Below, one piece after another: positions 47,204-55,533 of a DNA stretch of 64,000 bases. The position numbers and the translations under genes are program-made. Each line of letters opens with the position of its first letter. Position 1 is the stretch's first letter. Origin of the DNA: Rhizomicrobium electricum (GTDB taxonomy: Bacteria; Pseudomonadota; Alphaproteobacteria; Micropepsales; Micropepsaceae); the NCBI RefSeq assembly GCF_011762045.1, contig NZ_JAASQS010000001.1, forward strand, positions 459,868 through 523,867, given 5' to 3'. Under the pieces are notes generated by a model. That model ran no database searches and was not told where the DNA came from. It saw only the letters and a program-made list of their open reading frames with translations.

Positions 47204-48868
47204 ATGGGGGAGCGATTGGTTACAGGAAGCGTCACCGCCGTAACCGGCAAAGCAATGAGCCCGGACGACTTGCAGAACGGGCGCAAAACGCTGTTCCAGG
47301 CCTTGGTCGATGCGCGGGCGCGGTTCGGCGGCAGCCGTCCGGCGGTGGTCGATATCGACGACAAGGTGGCGACGTACGACACGCTGCTGATGGGATCGCT
47401 GGCGCTCGGCCATGCGCTGAAGAAAGGCACCAAGGCGGGCGAAGCCGTCGGCATCATGCTGCCCACCAGCTTGGGCGCGGTGATCGCGCTGTTCGCCCTG
47501 TCGGCGTTCGGCCGGGTTCCGACGATGCTGAATTTCTCCACCGGCGTCGCGGCGGTGCTCAACGCGCTGCGCATCGCCAAGGTCAAACGCGTCGTCACCT
47601 CGCGCAAATTCGTCGATCTCGCCAAGCTCGACGACATGATCGCGCAAATCTCGGCCAAGGCCGAAATCATCTACCTCGAAGACGTCAAGGACCATCTGAG
47701 CGTTCTCGACAAGTCCGCGGCCGCGGTCGGCAAGTTCGCGCCCGATTTCATCACCCGCGGCACCGCCTCGCACTTTGCCGCCAACGCCTGGGCGAAGCTC
47801 ACCCGCAATCAGCCCGATTACGACCGTCCGGCGGTGATCCTGTTCACCTCGGGGACCGAGGGCGAACCCAAAGGCGTGGCCCTCTCCCACTTCAACATTC
47901 TCATCAACATCGAACAGGCGCGCACCCACGTCGCCTTGTATCCCGAAGACATCATGTTCAACGCGCTGCCGATGTTCCATTGCTTCGGCCTCAACACCGG
48001 CGCGATCCTGCCGATCATGGTCGGCTTCAAGACGATCCTGCACCCGACCCCGCTGCAGCCGAAGGAAATCTCGCGCCGCATCCGCCAGACCGGCGCCACC
48101 ATCCTGATCTCCACCGATACGTTCCTGTCGCAATACGCCCGCGCCGGCGACGAAGGCGATCTGGCCGGGATGCGCATCGTGGCCTGCGGCGCCGAACGCG
48201 TACGCGACGAAACCCGTCAGCTGCTGCGCCACAAGAGTGCGGTCGACATCCTCGAAGGCTATGGCGTCACCGAAGCCGCGCCCTTGGCCGCCATCAATCA
48301 GCCGGGGATCAACCACTCCGGCACCATCGGCCACATCCTGCCCGGCATGGAAGCGCGCCTGGAACCGGTGGAAGGCATCCCCAACGCCGGGCGCATGTTC
48401 ATCCGCGGGCCGAATGTCATGCTCGGCTACATCAGGCCGGACAAGCCCGGCGAGATCCAGCCGCCGAAGAACGGCTGGCACGATACCGGCGACGTCGTGC
48501 ATATCGACGACGACGGATTCATTTCGATCAAGGGTCGGCTGAAGCGCTTTGCCAAGATCGGCGGCGAAGCGGTTTCGCTCGCCGTGGTCGAGAACATCGC
48601 ATCGGCCTTATGGCCGGAGTTCTGTCACGCCGCGATCTCGATGCCCGACGGCCGCAAGGGCGAGCACATCGTGCTGCTCACCACCAATCCGGACGCCGAC
48701 CGGGTCGATCTGGTCGGCTGGGCGCAAAACCACGGTGTGCCCGAACTCGCCGTGCCCAAACGCATCCTGCACGTCGAAGCCATCCCGGTGCTGGGCACCG
48801 GCAAGATCGATTATCCGACCGTCGAGAAGATTGCGCGGGCGGGGACGGCGGCGCTTCCGCCAGCTTGA
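47204..48868 (+). CDS. AMP-dependent acyl ligase, Aas acyl-ACP synthetase-domain type
   Basis: This 554-residue protein is an adenylate-forming enzyme. The P-loop is LFTSGTEGEPKGVALSH, motif A5 is LEGYGVTEAAP, A7 is DTGDVVHIDDDGFISIKGR and the catalytic Lys is in GTGKIDYPT. Sequence style resembles the C-terminal acyl-ACP synthetase half of bifunctional Aas, here without the acyltransferase half. It would activate free fatty acids for phospholipid repair. Start 47204 has a G-rich site; ATG 47255 is an alternative. It is a single rightward gene inside a mostly leftward neighbourhood. Confidence 0.85.
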   Translation: MGERLVTGSVTAVTGKAMSPDDLQNGRKTLFQALVDARARFGGSRPAVVDIDDKVATYDTLLMGSLALGHALKKGTKAGEAVGIMLPTSLGAVIALFALSAFGRVPTMLNFSTGVAAVLNALRIAKVKRVVTSRKFVDLAKLDDMIAQISAKAEIIYLEDVKDHLSVLDKSAAAVGKFAPDFITRGTASHFAANAWAKLTRNQPDYDRPAVILFTSGTEGEPKGVALSHFNILINIEQARTHVALYPEDIMFNALPMFHCFGLNTGAILPIMVGFKTILHPTPLQPKEISRRIRQTGATILISTDTFLSQYARAGDEGDLAGMRIVACGAERVRDETRQLLRHKSAVDILEGYGVTEAAPLAAINQPGINHSGTIGHILPGMEARLEPVEGIPNAGRMFIRGPNVMLGYIRPDKPGEIQPPKNGWHDTGDVVHIDDDGFISIKGRLKRFAKIGGEAVSLAVVENIASALWPEFCHAAISMPDGRKGEHIVLLTTNPDADRVDLVGWAQNHGVPELAVPKRILHVEAIPVLGTGKIDYPTVEKIARAGTAALPPA

Positions 48869-48933
48869 AACGGCGTGCTAAGGTTCGAATGTGAAAGTGT
48901 TTCAGACTGACGCGAACAGCGAAGATGCGTCAA

Positions 48934-49359
48934 TTATTGCCTTTCGCTCCCATACTTCGCGAGACGGAGTTTCGCATTGCGATAGGCTATTCGATAAACT
49001 CCGAATGCAGCGAATAAGGCCAACGGCAACACAACAAATATCCAGATATTCCAGTCACTGACGATCCGTCGATCGATAAGGCCGAGAACTAACGCCAGAT
49101 AAGCAAACGCACCATCTGCCGAGAGCACAAGGAATGCGGTGGTACCACCGGCCCCAACAGCGAACTGCCTTGGAGATATTTTGTTGAAAGCTCGGGTGTT
49201 TAGAAACCAGGCTATAAAAACCGTCGTGATCACGGATACAGCAAAGCACAAATATGGGCCGACAAGTGCGCCCCAAGCTACCCGGAAAATCAGTTTTACC
49301 AGCGCAAAAACAACTAGCTGCGCTGCGAGATAAATGCCTGTAACCCGAAACAATCCCAT
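48934..49359 (-). CDS. Hypothetical four-helix membrane protein
   Basis: This 141-residue protein shows four hydrophobic helices with a GtrA-like rhythm (LAAQLVVFALVKLIF, GPYLCFAVSVITTVFIAWFLNTRAF, ...). GtrA-like flippase partners have this size, but the diagnostic residues are not clear, so no family is assigned. The DNA here is visibly less GC-rich than the flanking core genes. A Cys-rich stretch in another frame lies just upstream (49370-49438). Confidence 0.6.
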   Translation of the reverse strand: MGLFRVTGIYLAAQLVVFALVKLIFRVAWGALVGPYLCFAVSVITTVFIAWFLNTRAFNKISPRQFAVGAGGTTAFLVLSADGAFAYLALVLGLIDRRIVSDWNIWIFVVLPLALFAAFGVYRIAYRNAKLRLAKYGSERQ

Positions 49360-49369
49360 ACTGAAATGC

Positions 49370-49438
49370 CCATGGTTTGCAGCGGCAGTGGTCGCAAGAG
49401 GCGACGTAATCCTCCGCAGCGTATCCGCATTCTTGGCA
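49370..49438 (-). pseudogene. Zinc-ribbon-like fragment without a start codon
   Basis: On the minus strand this stretch translates as CQECGYAAEDYVASCDHC and then RCKPW, a CxxC-x12-CxxC zinc-ribbon pattern. The frame has a stop about 13 codons upstream and no ATG, GTG or TTG between; it runs out of frame into the next gene. It looks like the remnant of a small zinc-ribbon protein or a fusion broken by a frameshift. The 620-nt gap 49360-49980 otherwise holds only the inverted repeat and a short duplication. Confidence 0.35.
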
Positions 49439-49762
49439 CCTTTTCCACGCCGAGTGGGGAGCCGGTCGAATGACCTACGTCCGAAGTTGGACCAATTCCA
49501 GACTTCGACCTAACGACGATCTTGCGCCAATTTCAGGCGTTCGATTGATTGCTACGCGACGCGCTTCTTTGATACCGCGTCCTGTTTTTCGGAAAGCAAC
49601 GCCCCTTGCTGCAATGCGGCAGCCTTCGCGATAGTCGGTGGCGTTTCGGGACCATCTGACGGTGGCAGCGGAAATGCTTGGCTCCATGCGGAAAGGAAGC
49701 CGTTGATAACAAACGCTGTAGCTGCTGTTGGTTACAACGCGCATGACGGCACAGTGTACCAG

Positions 49763-49789
49763 ATGGCCAACAGGTCCCAAATGGCCAAC
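49763..49789 (+). repeat. Short direct repeat ATGGCCAAC
   Basis: ATGGCCAAC occurs at 49763-49771 and 49781-49789 with an 18-nt period, just before the inverted-repeat element. It is short and may be chance, but it is in a gene-free stretch where remnants of rearrangement are likely. Confidence 0.3.
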
Positions 49790-49816
49790 GTGACGTTTCA
49801 ATGCGGGCTACCAAGC

Positions 49817-49905
49817 GTTAATTGGGGTCAGAGCGGATTTTCTCGGGCGATGGTTCTCGCGGGTCACATGTCGCGACTGGAAAATCCACTCTGACCCCAA
49901 TTAAC
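49817..49905. repeat. Inverted-repeat element (REPIN/MITE-like)
   Basis: The 26-nt arms 49817-49842 and 49880-49905 are complementary at 25 of 26 positions (GTTAATTGGGGTCAGAG... and its reverse complement), with a 37-nt spacer. The arms contain the ATTGGGGTCAGAG motif that I recall near REP-associated Y1 transposases in many bacteria. No transposase is encoded here, so it is non-autonomous. RNA from either strand would form a long hairpin. A flanking target duplication is not obvious. Confidence 0.75.
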
Positions 49906-49980
49906 TTTCGGCTCATAACGTTCATTCCTCAATCGTGCTATTCTTTTTGCACGCGAAGGCGTTCGGCACGGGGGGCGTTC

Positions 49981-50493
49981 ATGCCAACGAGCATCCGGCT
50001 TTTCTGGTGGATTAGCGTGCTTCTCGTTTTCTATGGGACAGCGATGTCCGTTTGGACATTGATGTTTCCCGACGCGCAATACCTTTCGTTCGTGGCAAAA
50101 ATGCCAGCAAGCATGAGAGACCAAGCCTACGATCTGCGCATCCATTTGATCATCAAAGACACGCTGCTTTGGGGCGTCCCGATATTGACGTTCGCTTGGC
50201 TCGCTGCGTTCAAGCGCCACAATTGGGCGCGCATGTTATTTGCCGGGTTGCTCGGCGTGAATGTAGCTGTAGACCTGTTGATGGCGAACCTGTTGGTCCA
50301 GCAACTGATCGGTTCAGCGCTTCTACAAGACGCGAGTTTGCTCGATGTCTACTTTCAGAACATGGCTCGTCAAAACTGGCTGAACCCTTGGCTGTATCTC
50401 AATTCCACGGTGCTGCTCGCAGCGACCGGCCTTGCGTTCTCACCGCAGGCGCGGGGCTGGTTCGCGAGACCCAAGGCTGACCTCGCCGGATGA
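49981..50493 (+). CDS. Hypothetical integral membrane protein
   Basis: This 170-residue protein has four hydrophobic helices (about 9-28, 57-75, 82-105, 139-155). The first Met has a G-rich site before it, and the frame extends upstream through the inverted repeat without support. I recognise no family. It lies in the relatively AT-rich patch, and it is oriented away from the leftward core genes. Codon choice is less GC-biased than in neighbours, which would fit transfer. Confidence 0.62.
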   Translation: MPTSIRLFWWISVLLVFYGTAMSVWTLMFPDAQYLSFVAKMPASMRDQAYDLRIHLIIKDTLLWGVPILTFAWLAAFKRHNWARMLFAGLLGVNVAVDLLMANLLVQQLIGSALLQDASLLDVYFQNMARQNWLNPWLYLNSTVLLAATGLAFSPQARGWFARPKADLAG

Positions 50494-50658
50494 GTCCGAT
50501 CAGTGGAAACTGATTAAAGACCGCTGCGCCCAGCCTTAGTTCGAAACAACCGCGATCAAAGCTTCCGGTGCAGAGCACCCCAACAGATCTGGTCCATCAA
50601 TTCGATCAGAACACCGAGACCGGCGAGCATCCCGGCTGCAAAAATCGATTCTACGTGG

Positions 50659-51651
50659 CTACGGCTGCTTGGTAACCGGCGGTGAGATCTCGGATGGTGG
50701 TTCGGCGGCCGTGAAATAGACTTTCTTGTTTTCATACATGAAATATAGGTGGAGCTTCTTGAGCAAATCCAGGCCGAGACCGACGTCGCCGCCCCCGAAG
50801 CATTTGTTCTGGTGTTCCCAATTGATCCGCCCCGCAACGCCGCTGCACATTTCATCGTCGCCATCGGTGACAAAGATTTGCGGGTTTTCCACCGTGACCC
50901 GCTCACCAGCGACCAGCCTTCTAAACGGATAGTGGAACAGAGTATCGCCGTCCTCGGCTTTCTCTACTTGCGATAGACGATTGGCGTCAAAGTCCTGAAA
51001 CAAGGCCCGTGCCGCGGCCCGAGCCATCTTGCTTCGCGGACCGCGCATTCTCATATCGGCTTCAATTCGCACACCGTCCAACTCCATGGGCAGAACAATA
51101 CGGCCCGTCGGCTCAGCCTTAAGATCGGCCACTCCGAACACGTCGGCCGGCCAAAACGGCTGAAATTTGCAGTCTCGCGGCAGATAGAGACCAATCCGGT
51201 TGTGTGCCAAATCCAGCTCCACATCGAATCCGGCAAACATGTTCATGCCGGCAATCCCGTCGACAGCACCCCAGTTTTCAGCAGGGGGGCCGGCCAAAAT
51301 TGTGGATTCTCCGCGCTCCACAGCACCGAGCCTGATGGTCGGCACCGTGACCGTTTTCTCGAAGGAACTCTTGCCATCTTTTACGACGAATGGGGCGCGC
51401 TTGAAGGGCAACTTGAGTTCCGCCGCGACCTTTTCGTCGAGCTTGCTGTAGGCGTGACCGAGATCGAGCAAGAACGTTCGGTTTGAACCGGCAATGCCGA
51501 TGGTCAGGGTAAAACCGTGATCGGATGGCTTCGGATGCAAAACAACGCCCCGCAACGGCGGGCACGTGGTGTCATCTGCAGCGGACGCTGAAACGAACGC
51601 TATCGCCAACCCTAGCAGCAAGCCCGCCGCCGCCCCCCGGCCGATGACCAT
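50659..51651 (-). CDS. Exported retropepsin-like protein with altered active site
   Basis: This 330-residue protein has a signal peptide (MVIGRGAAAGLLLGLAIAFVSASA) and two pepsin-like lobes. The first lobe has FLLDLGHAYSKLDEKVAAEL, where the catalytic D-T/S-G is D-L-G. NMFAGFDVELDLAHNRIGLYLPR is the typical flap-to-strand segment of TIGR02281-like aspartyl proteases, and the second lobe ends with GLGLDLLKKLHLYFMYENKKVYF. Cys pairs (TTCPP, KCF, MCS) suggest disulfides. It may be an inactive or specialised relative. The 165-nt gap before it has no gene. Confidence 0.7.
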   Translation of the reverse strand: MVIGRGAAAGLLLGLAIAFVSASAADDTTCPPLRGVVLHPKPSDHGFTLTIGIAGSNRTFLLDLGHAYSKLDEKVAAELKLPFKRAPFVVKDGKSSFEKTVTVPTIRLGAVERGESTILAGPPAENWGAVDGIAGMNMFAGFDVELDLAHNRIGLYLPRDCKFQPFWPADVFGVADLKAEPTGRIVLPMELDGVRIEADMRMRGPRSKMARAAARALFQDFDANRLSQVEKAEDGDTLFHYPFRRLVAGERVTVENPQIFVTDGDDEMCSGVAGRINWEHQNKCFGGGDVGLGLDLLKKLHLYFMYENKKVYFTAAEPPSEISPPVTKQP

Positions 51652-52020
51652 GCCCCCACCCCTTTCACGCCTATACGGTGAGAGAATTGCTCAAAGAGGT
51701 GCTTTTGAAAACAACCATATTCATAGAGCAATCCGCTGTGAGGGCGCTCCTCGGTCCCTTCTTGAAACTGCGCCGTCCGCACCTATCTGATCAGAGGCTC
51801 TTTGACCGCGCAGGATGATCCTCACACTGCATCGCAGTCGCGTTTGCGTACGTGCGAAGTTTAGAACGATTCGATTTCGATTCTGGACGCCGGCCTGCTT
51901 CGGAGACGTTTCAGCCGCCTTTTTTGCTGCGGAAAATGCAAGGCGATTATCGCGGCAGCGCCGGGACTTAATGCCGATTTTGGCGAATTGAATTCGGGTT
52001 TCCCGTCGCTTCTTGAGGCG

Positions 52021-52048
52021 GGTGGAGGAAGCTTTCGCCTCCTCCACC
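52021..52048 (-). other. Hairpin downstream of the beta-helix protein
   Basis: GGTGGAGGA (52021-52029) is complementary to TCCTCCACC (52040-52048) with a 10-nt loop. It lies about 60 nt past the stop of the FG-GAP gene. No T-run follows on the minus strand, so it is a weak terminator candidate. The remaining gap 51652-52106 (455 nt) shows no gene I can support. Confidence 0.35.
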
Positions 52049-52106
52049 GTGGAGTCCCCACCCCAAAAGTGTCACCCGAACCGGGCTCGGCCGGACGGCG
52101 CTTTTC

Positions 52107-53918
52107 CTAGCCGGCCACCGCGTGCCAGCCCGTGCCGGCGCTGTTGACCGGGCCTTTGGCCAGAACGTTCAGCCCGTTCATGGTCCACACCATGGTCTGC
52201 CCGCTGGTGTTCTGGAACAGGACGTCGTCCTTGCCGTCGCCATTGTAGTCGTCCGACCCGGCCACCAGCCAACCGGTGACGGGATTGCCCAAAACGGCCG
52301 AGCTTTTCACCGCCGCGCCGTTCATCTGCCAGGTCATCACCTGACCGTTGGCGTTCTGGAACAGAATATCGGAGCGATGATCGCCGTCGAAATCTCCCGT
52401 CGCGACCGCTTTCCAGCCTGCGCCCGGCGACGTGCTTACCGTGGTCTTGGACGCCACCGTCGTGCCGTTCATCGACCAGATCTGAATACTGCCGTTGCTG
52501 GTGTTCTGGAACAGGATGTCGGATTTGCCGTTGCCGTCGAAGTCGGCGGCGCCGATCGTGTTCCAGGCCGCGCCGGGATTGCCGACGATGAGATTGGCCG
52601 TTTTCGCCGTTCCGTCCATCAGCCACACCCAGACGCGGTGATCGTTGTTCTGGAACAGGAGATCGGCCTTGCCGTCGCCGTTGAAGTCGCCGACGCCGAT
52701 AACGTGCCAGCTTGTTTCCATCTTGGTGTTCACCGTGGCCGCATTGGTCAGGGAAATGCCGTCGAACGTCCAGATCTGCACGTCGGCGTAATTGTTCTGC
52801 AACACGACATCGGTTCTGCCGTCGCCGTTGAAATCACCTCCGGCGATCACTTTCCAGGACGAGCCCGGATCGCGCAGGGTGGCGCTGCCGGTCTTTGCCG
52901 TGCCGTCCATCGTCCACACGATCACCTGCCCGCTCGCGTTTTGCAGGAGGATGTCGGCCTTGCCGTCGGCATTGAAATCGGTCGCCAGCGGCTTCGCCGG
53001 CACGATCACAGACGTGGTCGGCCACGCCGGACCGCTCGACAGCTGCGGATCGATCACCGCACCCTTGCCGGTCAGAATGGTGGTCTTCAGCCCCGAGATC
53101 GTGTTGTTGGCGACGGTGAAATCGGCGTTGCCGGTCTGGTTATGCACAAAGTTCACGCCGGCCTTGTCGTCGTTCACGAACGTGTTGTTGGCGACGACAA
53201 TGGGACCGGCAGGATTGGTCGCGCCCTCTTCGCCCATGGTGATGGCGTACGACGAATTGGCGGAGTTCGGTCCCTTTTCGAGATAATTGCCGGTGATCGT
53301 CGCGGCACCGCCGTTGGGAATGTCGATCAGATAGCTGGAGGTTCCGGTCAGCCCGTCGGTGATGCTGTTGTTCTTGATGATCGTGTTCTTGGCGCGGGAT
53401 TTGATGGCGTGACCCTGCTGGGTGTTGGTGAAGGTCGAATTCTCGACATCGAGCAGCTTTGCCATGCCGGCATAGATCGCGTGCGCGGCACCGTGCGCGC
53501 CGGCGTTGGAGCCGTTGCCGTCGAAGGTCGAGTTCTTGACGGTAATGGTGCTGCCGCCGTTGGGAGCGGTCAGGATGCCGTCCTGGTTGTTGAGGAATCT
53601 CGAATTGGTGACCGTCAGATTGGTGCCGGTGAAATTGATGCCGGCGCCGTTGCCGTCGTAGTTGTTGGCGTTCTTGAAGGTGATGTTGTCCACCGTAACG
53701 TTGGCGCCGGAGAGGACGAACAAGCCTTTGCCCTGGGTCAACGAGCCCTGGATGACCACGCCGGGACCCATGCCTTTGATGGTGATGTTGGACGACCAGA
53801 ACCACGCGCCGCCGTAGGTTCCGGGGAAAATCTCGACAATGTCCCCGCTCTGCACGTGCGGCGCTGCATAATATGGGCAGCTATACATCTGGCCTTTGCC
53901 GATGGTGATAATGGACAT
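52107..53918 (-). CDS. Beta-helix plus FG-GAP/VCBS repeat protein
   Basis: This is a 603-residue protein. Residues about 1-300 are a right-handed parallel beta-helix with Asn-rich turns (ITIKGMGPGVVIQGS, VTVDNITFKNANNYDG, NTIIKNNSITDG). Residues about 320-600 hold six FG-GAP/VCBS repeats with Ca-binding loops: DFNADGKAD, DFNGDGRTD, DFNGDGKAD, DFDGNGKSD, DFDGDHRSD, DYNGDGKDD. No signal peptide is seen, so export by a type I system with a C-terminal signal is possible but no T1SS is near. It could bind or cleave polysaccharide; no catalytic motif was recognised. It is flanked by non-coding DNA on both sides. Confidence 0.85.
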   Translation of the reverse strand: MSIITIGKGQMYSCPYYAAPHVQSGDIVEIFPGTYGGAWFWSSNITIKGMGPGVVIQGSLTQGKGLFVLSGANVTVDNITFKNANNYDGNGAGINFTGTNLTVTNSRFLNNQDGILTAPNGGSTITVKNSTFDGNGSNAGAHGAAHAIYAGMAKLLDVENSTFTNTQQGHAIKSRAKNTIIKNNSITDGLTGTSSYLIDIPNGGAATITGNYLEKGPNSANSSYAITMGEEGATNPAGPIVVANNTFVNDDKAGVNFVHNQTGNADFTVANNTISGLKTTILTGKGAVIDPQLSSGPAWPTTSVIVPAKPLATDFNADGKADILLQNASGQVIVWTMDGTAKTGSATLRDPGSSWKVIAGGDFNGDGRTDVVLQNNYADVQIWTFDGISLTNAATVNTKMETSWHVIGVGDFNGDGKADLLFQNNDHRVWVWLMDGTAKTANLIVGNPGAAWNTIGAADFDGNGKSDILFQNTSNGSIQIWSMNGTTVASKTTVSTSPGAGWKAVATGDFDGDHRSDILFQNANGQVMTWQMNGAAVKSSAVLGNPVTGWLVAGSDDYNGDGKDDVLFQNTSGQTMVWTMNGLNVLAKGPVNSAGTGWHAVAG

Positions 53919-54164
53919 AGGCGCCCCCGTTGTTGCGCGGCTGCCGTTTTCCGGCAGCGACGTGGATGCTTTCCACGGCGCGTGTTGATCTTCGGGGGAG
54001 AATCTAGAAGCCGGCCCTGAAAGGGGTCTTAATGCCGTTGATTCAATTGAAACGGATTGGACGGTGTTCGCATAGCAACTTTCGTCAGCGTGACAAACTA
54101 ACGCGTCGTTGTTTCACCCGCTTACGGTGTAGCCAGCAGACGCCTCAGTGGCCGGCACCAGCCT

Positions 54165-55106
54165 TCAGCCGCGCAGCACCTGTTTGGCGTCGGCGACGTC
54201 TTTGGTCATCTGGGCCTTGAGAGCTTCGACGCTGGCGAATTTCGCCTCGGGGCGGAGATAGGCGACCAGTTCGACCGCGATCTGCTTGCCGTAAAGGTCG
54301 CCGGAGAAATCGAACAGATAGGTCTCCATCAACGGCGCCTCGATTTCGAACATCGGGCGGATGCCGAAATTGGCGACCCCGTCGTAGCGGGCCGTCACCA
54401 CCTCGTCCTCGATCACGCTGGTGCGCACGGCGTAGATGCCGTAGGCCGGCCTCAGATAGCCGTCGAGGTGCATGTTGAGAGTCGGGAAGCCGAGGGTGCG
54501 GCCACGTTTTTCGCCGTGCTCCACCCGGCCCTCGATCACGAACGGATGGCCCAAGAGGCGCGCGGCATCGTCGGGATGGCCTTCGCGCAAGAGGGTGCGG
54601 ATCAGAGTGGAGGAAATCTTCTCCTCCATGCCTGCCATCACGGTCGGGAAAATCTCGACCGCAAAGCCTTCCATCTCGCCCATATAGGCGAGCACGGCGC
54701 CGTCGCCGGTGCGGTGCGCCCCGAAGCGGAAGTCGGAGCCGACCACAACGCATTCGACTTCGAGCCCTTTGACCAGGAGCTCCAGCACGAAGTCCTGGGC
54801 GGTGTGATGGGCCATTTCGCCGTCGAACGGCAGCGCGAACATGGCGTCGACCCCGAGCTTGGCGAGGATGTGCGCCTTGGAACGGAACGGGGTCAGCCGG
54901 ATCGGCTCGGCACCGGGCTGGAAGAATTCGCGGGAGGTCGGCTCGAAGGTGAGCACCGCGCACGGCACACCGCGCACCTCGGCATGGCGAATGGCCCGCC
55001 GGATCAGCGCCTGATGGCCGCGATGCACGCCATCGAAATTGCCGATGGCCACCACCGCACCCTTGTATTCACGGGGAATACCGGCGATGTGGCGGAAAAT
55101 CTTCAT
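54165..55106 (-). CDS. ribF: Bifunctional riboflavin kinase / FAD synthetase
   Basis: This 313-residue enzyme makes FMN and FAD. The N-terminal adenylyltransferase has GNFDGVHRGHQALI (nucleotide-binding HxGH type) at about residue 22, and the flavokinase domain starts near 190 with GRTLGFPTLNM and the GIYAVRTS strand. It follows a MaoC gene by 9 nt in the leftward string HAD-maoC-ribF. In many bacteria ribF sits right before ileS; here 7.6 kb of other genes lie between. Confidence 0.95.
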   Translation of the reverse strand: MKIFRHIAGIPREYKGAVVAIGNFDGVHRGHQALIRRAIRHAEVRGVPCAVLTFEPTSREFFQPGAEPIRLTPFRSKAHILAKLGVDAMFALPFDGEMAHHTAQDFVLELLVKGLEVECVVVGSDFRFGAHRTGDGAVLAYMGEMEGFAVEIFPTVMAGMEEKISSTLIRTLLREGHPDDAARLLGHPFVIEGRVEHGEKRGRTLGFPTLNMHLDGYLRPAYGIYAVRTSVIEDEVVTARYDGVANFGIRPMFEIEAPLMETYLFDFSGDLYGKQIAVELVAYLRPEAKFASVEALKAQMTKDVADAKQVLRG

Positions 55107-55115
55107 CGGGCGACT

Positions 55116-55529
55116 TTACGGGTTCGCAGGCGCCAAGACGAGGGCCTCGCCTTCCAGTACCACGGCCTCGCCCACTTTGCAGATGCAATCGAACATCACC
55201 CGCCGTTTGTTCTGGACCTCGCGGACGGTGCAAATCGCCGTAACGGCATCGCCGATTCGCACGATCCCGGTGAAAGAGGTCTTGATCTCGAGGACGATGG
55301 TGCCGGGTCCGGGCAGTTTGGTGCCGAACACCGCCGACACCAGGCTGAACACCAGGCCGCCGTGGACGCAGCGGTGGCGGGCGATGGTCTTGCGAGCGAA
55401 GGCCTCGTCGAAGTGGAGAGGATTGAGGTCGCCGGAAATCTCGCCGAAGACCTCGACGTCCCGCTCGCTCACGGTCTTGGTGATACTGGCGGAAACGCCC
55501 GGTTTCAAATCGCTGAAAGAGACGGTCAT
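55116..55529 (-). CDS. MaoC-like hot-dog hydratase
   Basis: This 137-residue hot-dog fold protein has the hydratase signature FGEISGDLNPLHFDEAFA with D34 and H39 as catalytic pair, followed by HGGLVFSLVSAVFG. Such R-specific enoyl-CoA hydratases feed beta-oxidation intermediates to other pathways such as polyhydroxyalkanoate. The ATG at 55529 lies 4 nt after the HAD gene stop. Long frames further up are not supported. Specificity is unknown. Confidence 0.88.
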   Translation of the reverse strand: MTVSFSDLKPGVSASITKTVSERDVEVFGEISGDLNPLHFDEAFARKTIARHRCVHGGLVFSLVSAVFGTKLPGPGTIVLEIKTSFTGIVRIGDAVTAICTVREVQNKRRVMFDCICKVGEAVVLEGEALVLAPANP

Positions 55530-55533
55530 TGGA

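Noticed and set aside
49475..49801. Arg-rich short open frame on the minus strand in the variable patch
   Set aside because: No ribosome site, no recognisable motif and low-complexity composition; the region is better described as non-coding remnants.
51721..52047. Basic 108-codon open frame on the minus strand
   Set aside because: Lys/Arg-rich composition without motif, poor start context, and the inverted repeat 52021-52048 falls within it.
52122..54020. Long open frame on the plus strand opposite the beta-helix/FG-GAP gene
   Set aside because: Its regularity mirrors the FG-GAP repeats on the other strand; it has no start signal.
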